Under the pieces are notes generated by a model. It saw only the letters and a list, made by a program, of their open reading frames with translations, made no database searches and was not told where the DNA came from. A DNA stretch of 13,202 bases, from positions 1 to 13,202 of the forward strand of contig JALLAP010000419.1 in NCBI GenBank assembly GCA_036939355.1, read 5' to 3'. The position numbers were made by a program, and so were the translations under genes. The stretch is from Thalassiosira profunda (Eukaryota > Bacillariophyta > Thalassiosirophyceae > Thalassiosirales > Thalassiosiraceae). Shown piece by piece: positions 1-6,698 of the stretch; the stretch's first letter is position 1; the number at the start of each line of letters is the position of its first letter.

Positions 1-680
1 CCGGAACGTCCCCGCGGGCCTCGGCGCGCCCGTCTTCGACAAGCTCGAGGCCGACCTGGCCAAGGCGTGCATGTCCATCCCGGCCGCGAAGGGGTTCGAA
101 TCCGGCGACGGCTTCGAGGGCACGCTGCTGACGGGCAAAGAGCACAACGACGAGTTTTACATCGACCCGGTGACGGGGGCGACGCGAACGAAGACGAATC
201 GGAGTGGGGGGATCCAGGGCGGGATCAGCAACGGGGAGAACATCGTGGTGCACGTGGCGTTCAAGCCCACGTCGACCATTGCCAAGGCGCAGGTGAGTTT
301 AAGTGGTCTGGAGATAAGTGCTGGACGGTAGACTCGATGGGAGGCACGTGTATATTCTCTGATGTCCACTCACATCGTTGCACCATGCCATCCCACAGAG
401 CACCGTCACCCGCGATGGGCAAGAGGTAGAACTGCGCGGCAAGGGCCGGCACGACCCGTGCGTCCTCCCCCGCGCCGTGCCGATGGTTGAGGCCATGGTG
501 GCACTGACCCTCTGCGACGCCATTTTGTGCCAGCACGCGCAGTGCGAACTCTTTCCTAACGAGGCGCCGTTGGAGGAGCAACCGAATCCGATGGGGACGA
601 CGGCGCACCGGGAGGGCGGGCCAAGGGAGAAGGTCCTTGCCGGCGACGGGCCGATAGGCCTGAGGGTGGACGAGGAGTAG
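1..680 (+). CDS. Chorismate synthase, C-terminal half (5' partial, two exons visible)
   Basis: Chorismate synthase converts 5-enolpyruvylshikimate-3-phosphate to chorismate, the last step of the shikimate pathway, and needs reduced FMN; in algae it is expected in the plastid. The reading frame is open from base 2. Exon a ends at 292 (AKAQ), a GT-AG intron spans 293-398 (106 bp, phase 0), and exon b runs 399-680 with a TAG stop. About 190 residues are visible, roughly half of the usual 360-400. Family motifs seen: [20 protein letters not shown] at the left edge, the flavin-site segment [14 protein letters not shown] (about 200-245), and the third family signature [18 protein letters not shown] (about 444-498). 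The protein ends in [10 protein letters not shown]. The N-terminal half, including any plastid presequence, lies outside the window. It converges with the next gene. The family call is secure from several motifs. The intron call rests on splice consensus and on restored frame and motif continuity. Confidence 0.93.
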
Positions 681-916
681 ATCGACTTGAAGATAAAGCA
701 CGGCCAGAGTGACAGCAGTTCGTGTACCATAACTTCTTGAACCTCTCTTGTGATTTCAACACCAAGACAGGAGGTCTCGGGTGGTGATCCACCCTGAACA
801 ATCACCGACTCAAGCTTCCGATATCGTAGAGCACTGATCGTCTTCCGGAGGTGTAACACATTATTTACGACAGACATGTTAAACACAGTCTATAACCAAA
901 AGCAGCATCACCATCT
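681..916. other. Convergent intergenic region (3' UTRs)
   Basis: These 236 bp lie between the chorismate synthase stop and the stop of the minus-strand gene that ends at 917. The stretch must hold the 3' UTRs and polyadenylation signals of both genes. The antisense frames crossing it lack family motifs and codon coherence. I see no RNA gene or repeat here. Confidence 0.6.
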
Positions 917-1635
917 CTACGCCTTCTCCTCGGCGTTGGGAGGAGGGATAGAGATGAAGCACTTGGCAATGAATTCGTTCTCGACCTAAATCGCGAAAAA
1001 GATGGCACAAGTGAGCGAGAAGCGCATAAGATATGGATGAATACAGTTGCAAACATGGCGCATCAACCAGCCATGCAGCAATTGATATTGATCTACCCAC
1101 CTGGCGGGCCGCGCTGGACTGCATCTTCCGCATCATCTTCTTCCGGCTGGTGCCCTTGCGTCCGCCCTTCTTGAACTTGCGCATGTTTTCCCGGTTGCGC
1201 TTGCGCTTCTCCTGCTTGGCGTTGACGCGGGAGGCGTCGAGGGCCGTGGTGGAGGCAAGGAGGGCCGGCTGGCCGGCCGGGGGGACGACGAACGCCTGTT
1301 TTGTTGAAATGAGAGGGGAAGTGGTGAGTGAAGTGGGATGTGATGTGAAAATAACAAGAGGTGGTGCCCGTAAAGCCCACATCATATGCATTGATTTCAA
1401 CCAGGTCCGAGGAGTGCGCTCATTAGGATTGTTGGCCCACAGAGCGATTGCACCGACGGCGCGCAGCCGGCTCTCCCAGGCGGCGTTGGCCGGGGGGGCG
1501 GCCCATGGCATCGGTGCACATCAATCAACGCAGCCGCCAATCTCGCCGCAACATTTTCCGACCGCGCCGCGAGCTTACCTGCGTCGAGAGGGCCAGGGCC
1601 GCCAGGACGGCGAGGGCTAGGAGGGATCGGAGCAT
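917..1635 (-). CDS. Small basic plastid-targeted protein, three exons, function unknown
   Basis: Read on the minus strand, exon 1 is 1635-1579, exon 2 is 1295-1101 and exon 3 is 985-917, with a TAG stop. The introns are 1578-1296 (283 bp) and 1100-986 (115 bp); both are GT-AG and phase 0. The product has 106 residues. Exon 1 encodes a classic signal peptide, MLRSLLALAVLAALALSTQ. Exon 2 opens with AFVVPPAG, a variant of the diatom ASAFAP motif at the signal-peptide/transit-peptide junction, followed by a Ser/Thr/Ala-rich transit-like stretch (about residues 20-41). The mature part is strongly basic: KQEKRKRNRENMRKFKK, then GGRKGTSRKKMMRKMQ, then SSAARQ-VENEFIAKCF, ending PPPNAEEKA. I infer import into the complex plastid. 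The composition suggests RNA or ribosome binding, but I recognise no domain. It shares a promoter region with the DOMON gene, which is transcribed divergently. Confidence 0.78.
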
Positions 1636-1933
1636 GGTGACGGGGTTGTCGCCGCGAGAGGGTGGAGGGGGCCGCCGCGCCGTCGCTGAACCACTGATTT
1701 TTCAGTGGAGGTCTGACGCACGTCAAGTTAGGGTTATCAAAGGGATAATGTAACCGTTTCTGCGAAGGCTCAATTTGTCACGAACGGCACTCATGTGTCA
1801 TGTGACAGAATTTCTCCGCGGCCGGGGCGAGCTACGAGGCGCGGCCGGCTCACAATGGCCCCGTAGCCCATAGCCGAGGGAAGCCGCCCTGCACCTGGCC
1901 CGGACGGCTTCCGTCGAGGCCGACCTCCTGGGT
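1636..1933. promoter_or_regulatory. Divergent intergenic region, probable bidirectional promoter
   Basis: These 298 bp separate the start codons of the plastid-protein gene (leftward) and the DOMON gene (rightward), so both 5' UTRs and promoters must lie here. It contains an AT-richer patch (about 1725-1800) and TGTCAC at 1776-1781 mirrored by GTGACA at 1802-1807, with two CATGTG copies near the second arm. A 9-bp direct repeat, CGCGGCCGG, occurs near 1817 and 1840. No TATA box or known diatom element is convincing. Confidence 0.5.
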
Positions 1934-4900
1934 ATGGCGGACGTCGCGCCGGACTCGACGATGACCCCCATGGGCAGCGCCGGCGGCGAGCAGTCGGGTT
2001 CCATTCAGGTGCACCGTGTCGAGCTGGGAAAACCAATCAAAATCCCCACCGCTGCTGGCACAAGTGGCCGCGAGGGGCGTAATAAGTCCGACCTCTCCAA
2101 GCGCCGACGAAGAAAACAGTCGCCGGCGGCGGAGCTCCTCCGGGCGAGCATCAAGGAGATCGACAAGAACCTGAAAAAGCACCCCGGACATCCTGGGCAC
2201 AAGCACTCCTCGCGAGGACACGATCACAAGAAGAAGTCATCGAGGAGACGGAGAAGCAAGAGCCGGGAGGGAAGGAAAGGGGAGAAGATCTACCAGGGGC
2301 ACACGGCCAAGAAGCAGGCGCAGGAGCGGCGGCAGTCGTCGTCTCCGCGGCAGTCGTCGGCATCTTCGCGTCAGGAGACGACGCCTTTGCAACAGACGAG
2401 GGCTCAGCACGAGCAGCCACCGCAGTCAACTTTGAACTCTACACAGCAGCCGCAACAGTCACATCCACAGTCACGGCGAAAATCATCCGAAGATCCGCAG
2501 CCAAAATCCGAGGATGCGAAGAAAGAGAAGGGCTACGCCCCCGACGACAAGAACCGCGACGCCTGGGCCAAAATCCGGCGCCGATCCCGCGATGGGGCCG
2601 ACGCCGTTCGGAAGCGCCTGGCGGAAGCCTCCTACACCATGAGGAGGCGAGCGTCCCAGGAGGCAAACGATGCGGAGCTGGAGCGATTGAAGGCCCTGAG
2701 GGATGCTGCCAGGATACGAAGAGAGAGTAGAAAGAGAAGCAAAAAGCCGGAGGGGACCCCGGACGCCAGTGATACGGCGCGGATAGCCAAGATCAATCAG
2801 GAGTTGGGATATGAGAGGCGATTGTCCATGGAGAATCGAAACGTTAGCAGTAAAGACACTGCTCCTGGGGGATCGAGCAGGAGAAAGGTTGAACGGAGAA
2901 TGTCCAACTCGACAGGACCGACAGGCCGTGCACCAACGACAGATGGGGATAAGGGCAAGGAAGGCCGGCCGCGGCGACTGTCCAAGTCGCTGGAACTGGA
3001 TCTCCCCGACGACGATGGTCTTCAGCGAGCCCTGGACGCCTCGCTGTGGGATCTGCACAGTCAGAAATCGACCGACGACGCGNGACGATGGTCTTCAGCG
3101 AGCCCTGGACGCCTCGCTGTGGGATCTGCACAGTCAGAAATCGACCGACGACGCGGACGATAGGAAGCAACAACTCACCTCGCCGGCCTCGCGGAGGTTG
3201 GCACTGCGACGGAAGCACTCCTTGGATTCATCAATGAAAGATTTGAAGCTCGACAAGAAGGCCCTCCTCGCCGGGATAGCGGCATCGAAGAAGGACGCGG
3301 AAAAGCCGAAGGCAAAGTCCCCTCCGTCCCGGGCGATGATGGGCCGGCGAACTTCCCTTGATTCCTCGATGCGGCACCTGAAAGCCAAATCTAGCGAGAA
3401 AGAGGGCGCCCGAAAGCGGACATCATTAGACAGCTCTCTCAAATTGAAGGGGAGCGGGGCAGTCCTCCTGCGGGAGCGCGCGCCGCGACGACGGTCCAAC
3501 TCGGCCGGGGCGGAGCTGCGCACGAGGGATTTGTTCGACGATTCCGATGATTCCGACGAGGAAGTGACGCGCCTGTTCGCCGATGTGGAAAAGAAGAAGG
3601 ACCTGCGGAAGACGCACACGGGCGTCGTGGCCCGGGAGAAGTTGGAGAACGATTCGGATGAGAGGAAGGATCGGCGCAAGAGTGAGGCCGACGCACGAAG
3701 AAAGAGCGACTACACCAAAAAGCTGGAGAGGCGGCTGAAGAGCACCAAGAAGAAGCAGAAGCAGCGGAGCACCGCGAGCGCTGCAAAGGGAAAGGGGGCG
3801 TCCAAGCGGGCGTCAGGCGCCCCGGCGCAGGTATTGACAGACAAAAGTGGAGATAGCTCAGAGGACTCGAGGAGCGTATCAAGGAGCGCTCGCTCCCGCA
3901 GCGACGACGGCATCAGCGATGGGAAGAAGCGGTGGCCCAAGCTCCGCCTTTCGCCGGCGGTAGTGGGAACGTTCTGCCTGTGTTACTGCATCAGCATCCC
4001 GATCTTCCTTGGCCTCGNGCCTTTCGCCGGCGGTAGTGGGAACGTTCTGCCTGTGTTACTGCATCAGCATCCCCATCTTCCTCGGTCTCGGCTTTTGGCT
4101 GCACACGCGATTTGGCACCACGGAAACGGCGTCGTCCAACGTGGGCCCAACTCTTAGCCCTTCCGTCAGCAACCCAGACGGGTCCAGCGTGGAAGATGGA
4201 GACTTTACGACAAAGGCTTCGGGCTCTTCAAGTGTGCCAACAACGGTGCCTTCGTCAAGGCCTTCCACGACACCGCTGCCTTCGGCTTCTCCGACTTACA
4301 GTCCATCATCATACCCCAGCGTGTCTGCAGACCCGACTTCTGCGCCCTCTGACCCGCCGTCGTTCAGTCCGACTTCTCTGCCAGGGTGTCCGGAAGAGCT
4401 CCTGAAAACCGTTGCCTTGGACGAAACGCTCACTCTCAGATACGAGGTGGTCCTCTACACGGGCCCGGCCATGGAGGGCGGTGGACTCCTGTGCGCCTCG
4501 CTCGAGTATTCTGAAGGCGCCGCGGGATGGATCGGCCTGGCCTTCTCCGAGGCTACGCGCAACCCTGGCTTTGGGAGGAAGGAGGCCATCATTGGCTTGC
4601 CCGGCATGCGAACGTCAGTAGCGGTGGCTACGGACGGAATGGCGACGTTGGGACAACAGATTGCTGCAATTGAGGGAGGACCGGCGTTTGCCAACCCAGG
4701 AAAGTACTCCATACCTGCCGGTGGGATTGGAGACACTGCGTATTCGGGGCCTGCGCTGACGCTGTTGGCCGATGCGAGCAAACAAACGCTGATGAATGGA
4801 TCCGTATCGGTAGTGTCCGGCCAGAGAGATGTTCTCACGCGGATGACCTTCGCGAGGTACCTCGAGGAGCCCGGAGAGATAGAAATCGATCCCTTCCGTT

Positions 4901-5061
4901 CGACGCTTTTGCTTTACGCGGTCGCCGCCCCGTTGGACGACGGAAGCGGATACGAGGACAATCCCGACTGGAGTTCGACGTATGTTACTTTTCTCGATAA
5001 GTCCTCGGTGACCAAGTCCGGCGGCTTTGTGAGGAAGAGAGCAAGGCAACACCATCATTAG
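1934..5061 (+). CDS. Single-pass membrane protein with basic RRxS-rich tail and C-terminal DOMON domain
   Basis: ATG 1934 is the first Met after an in-frame TAG at 1871. Two N gaps shift the frame; collapsing the flanking 72-bp duplications gives one intronless frame of 993 codons ending in TAG. Residues 1-645 are Lys/Arg/Ser-rich, with no signal peptide, at least 13 R-R-x-S sites and an acidic cluster DDSDDSDEE (about 511-519). Residues about 649-673 form one transmembrane helix (FCLCYCISIPIFLGLGFW). Residues 676-767 are a Ser/Thr/Pro linker. Residues about 768-972 resemble a DOMON domain: a CASLEYSEGAAGWIGLAFSE core, an IIGLPG strand, and VLTRMTFAR followed by LLLYAVA. The tail is basic (VRKRARQHHH). 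By the positive-inside rule the tail is cytosolic and the DOMON is outside or luminal. DOMON domains bind heme or sugar in redox or adhesion proteins. Here the Met common before the IIG strand appears to be Phe (PGFGRKEAIIG) and no late His is evident, so heme binding is doubtful. Function is unknown. Confidence 0.82.
3011..3155. repeat. 72-bp duplication flanking gap N at 3083 (assembly overlap)
   Basis: Bases 3011-3082 and 3084-3155 are identical and are separated by a single N. Both copies encode the same 24 residues, but in different frames. Removing one copy plus the N (73 bases) restores the DOMON protein's frame. The same pattern at two other Ns in this window shows an unmerged contig overlap rather than a genuine tandem repeat. 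Confidence 0.9.
3032..3449 (+). repeat. Four diverged SLDSS peptide repeats within the DOMON protein
   Basis: After collapsing the gap, four short related peptides occur at residues about 367-373 (ALDASLWDL), 405-414 (SLDSSMKDLK), 450-459 (SLDSSMRHLK) and 473-481 (SLDSSLKLK). Most are preceded by a basic cluster (RRKH, GRRT, RKRT). The consensus is basic-basic-x-S-L-D-S-S-M/L-x-x-L-K. Such spaced, phosphorylatable amphipathic motifs would suit repeated docking sites, but no known motif name fits. Confidence 0.7.
3946..4090. repeat. 72-bp duplication flanking gap N at 4018, with three synonymous differences
   Basis: Bases 3946-4017 and 4019-4090 match at 69 of 72 positions and encode the same transmembrane segment. 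The differences are 4001 G versus 4074 C, 4010 T versus 4083 C, and 4013 C versus 4086 T. All three fall in third codon positions and are silent (Pro, Leu, Gly). This looks like an unmerged overlap between contigs from two haplotypes. Confidence 0.88.
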
Positions 5062-5443
5062 AGCAATAACTGATAAACAGTTAAGCGTAGGAAGGTTAAG
5101 CTACCACTACTCTCAGAGGGTTACAATAGCTGCTGATGGAGCCCTGGAGTTGTCTCCTACTTCGCAGAGCGAACGTTGGCAGCGTATCTTTTGTTTGTTC
5201 TGAAACGCTGAGCCAGCCACGGCTGGCATCTGTTGGGCGGCTCCTCCGCCTCCCCCATGCAACGGCTGGACCTGAGAGAGGCGGGCACCTCATCCGCGCG
5301 AGGACTGGGTGTGGCAGCGGCGGCGGGCGGGGAGAGGCAGCGTGCAGAGCATCACGAAAACACGAGCTCGACGCGGGTGCACTCACCACACCGTCCACCA
5401 GCCCCTCCTGCATGCACCGGGCTCCTCACAACTCAACACCACG
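5062..5443. other. Intergenic region between the DOMON gene and the plastid coiled-coil gene
   Basis: These 382 bp hold the 3' UTR of the DOMON gene and the promoter and 5' UTR of the next gene; both genes are on the plus strand. The stretch before ATG 5444 is rich in CA (cacc, caca, caac), typical of an untranslated leader. Several short frames cross the region on both strands, but none has domains or splice-supported continuity. A 7+2+7 inverted repeat lies at 5212-5227 and is listed separately. Confidence 0.55.
5212..5227. repeat. Inverted repeat GCCAGCC-AC-GGCTGGC
   Basis: Two perfect 7-base arms (5212-5218 and 5221-5227) flank a 2-base centre, 151 bp after the DOMON stop and 217 bp before the next start codon. 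It could be a dimeric transcription-factor site; the loop is too short for a full hairpin unless the inner pair opens. Similar CAGCC/GGCTG palindromes occur at 6584 and 10529. Confidence 0.6.
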
Positions 5444-6245
5444 ATGCAACGCCTTCTCGCTAGCGCCTGTGTTTTAGCGGGAGTATTGTGGGGAGTGCAT
5501 GGCTTCAATTATCTTGGAGTTACTGCACGGCGTTCGCTGGCGTCCACAACGTCCCTCTTTGGCGAACTCGCACGCTCGAACACAAACAACAAAAAAGGAG
5601 GCTCGACGAGTTCAGCGGCCGACGCGCTCGTCCTACTCAACGAGGCGAAGGCGCTGAGGGCGGAAGCTTCGATGTTGCAACAGCAATTAATCCGGGAGAA
5701 GGAGGAGAGGATACGCAAGCAGCAAGAAAAGGTGGATTCCTTGATTGATGCATTATTATTCCATGGAGTGAAAAAGAATGCCGCGCTGCCGGGGCAGACG
5801 ATGATGAGAGACGACGAAGCAGAGCAAAGGAGCGAACAGCAACTGTTGCATACAGAGGAGCAAGTGGCGAATCTACTCATTTCCAAGCGGATGAACTATG
5901 ATTTGGTCAACCAGATGTTCGACCGAATATGCGAGCAGAGCAACCGGCCGCAGGTACGTTGCCATCCTTTGTTTTGCAATTCATATGCGTCTTGCTACGC
6001 AATTTACGAACAATACACTGCCTCAGAGCATCGACAGCTGCAGTCCCCTGTTGAGCTTGCTTCTGGACGCGGCATGCAAAGTGGACTGTTTGGAGAGGGA
6101 GGACAATCCGAACAAACGATGGAACCATCGCGTGGAACGAGACCTGAGACGGAAGCTCTTCGCTCTTGGATACGGCATCCGGGTGGAAGACGTCGACGAG
6201 AGAAATCGAGTCCGCTCGATCACCGGGGAGAAGGATTATCTTTGA
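5444..6245 (+). CDS. Plastid-targeted coiled-coil protein, two exons, function unknown
   Basis: Exon 1 is 5444-5953, the intron is 5954-6026 (GTACGT donor, CTCAG acceptor, 73 bp, phase 0), and exon 2 is 6027-6245 with a TGA stop; the product has 242 residues. ATG 5444 is the only in-frame Met that yields a presequence. Residues 1-20 (MQRLLASACVLAGVLWGVHG) form a signal peptide, followed by FNYLGVTARRSLASTTSLFG, which is Ser/Thr/Arg-rich. Phe at +1 after the predicted cleavage site is the hallmark of diatom plastid precursors. Residues about 63-105 form a charged coiled coil (LLNEAKALRAEASMLQQQ, EKEERIRKQQEKVDS). The C-terminal part (SPLLSLLLDAACKVDC to VRSITGEKDYL) is mixed and likely globular. 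I infer a stromal or thylakoid-associated soluble protein. No enzyme motif or known family was recognised. Confidence 0.8.
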
Positions 6246-6698
6246 CTCGTGTTGCATCGGTTGCAATAGATTGAAATGTGTTGCACAATGTACGATGAAA
6301 GTGCACTGATTTGAACGGCTTCAGGTGGAATACTATCGAATCGGGAAAGGCTACAACCTTGCTCTACCACAGTGAGAGCTTGCGCAGCCAGAGGGGCGTA
6401 CCTGCTGGGGTGGTGCTGGTGACCAAGCATTAGCGCTAATCGAATGTGAAAAGGACTTAGTAATTGCATTGCAAATGAACGCTAGAAGAGTTTTGACCGT
6501 GTCTTTCCGCATCACTGCCGTTGCCCCTGTTTGTGTTGCATGCACCGGCGCGCCTGCCTGTTCGTTTGCCTGCCCGGGTAAACCAGCCGCGGCTGCGCCC
6601 TCGCCTGGGCCCCAGCCCCCGTTATTTGCATAGCCACCGGTCGCGGATAGAGGCGTGGGCGGCTACGGTGAATTGGCGGCCCGCAGCTGCAATTCGAC
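6246..6698. promoter_or_regulatory. Intergenic region upstream of the YSLEWF-repeat gene
   Basis: These 453 bp hold the 3' UTR of the plastid gene (AT-richer, about 6246-6500) and then a GC- and pyrimidine-rich stretch (about 6540-6640) that probably contains the next gene's promoter or leader. A 12-base perfect palindrome lies at 6584-6595. Short frames on the minus strand show no recognisable protein features, and no tRNA-like fold is apparent. Confidence 0.5.
6584..6595. repeat. Perfect 12-base palindrome CAGCCGCGGCTG
   Basis: The sequence equals its own reverse complement and lies 103 bp upstream of the start codon at 6699, where a promoter-proximal site would be expected. It shares the CAGCC/GGCTG arms with the inverted repeats at 5212-5227 and 10529-10543. 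A role as a transcription-factor site is inference only. Confidence 0.5.

Noticed and set aside
261..886. Minus-strand ORFs antisense to chorismate synthase
   Set aside because: They run across both the intron and the conserved exons with no recognisable motif; explained by GC-rich codon use on the plus strand.
879..1511. Single-exon minus-strand gene of 210 codons
   Set aside because: Only its middle (1101-1295) is coding. The flanks read through two introns with good splice sites, and splicing supplies a signal peptide and a C-terminus that the long ORF lacks.
1033..1620. Plus-strand 195-codon ORF
   Set aside because: It is the antisense shadow of the spliced plastid-protein gene, with no domain or targeting features.
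3011..3155. A genuine 24-residue tandem repeat in the DOMON protein
   Set aside because: The 72-bp length is a multiple of three and the peptide resembles the SLDSS repeats, but a single N separates exact copies, the copies are in different frames, and the same 72-bp layout occurs at two unrelated Ns.
2811..4157. Separate 448-codon gene overlapping the DOMON gene
   Set aside because: Its first part is out of frame with the true protein upstream of the N at 3083; it only becomes the real frame after the gap. It is an artefact of the 73-base frame shift.
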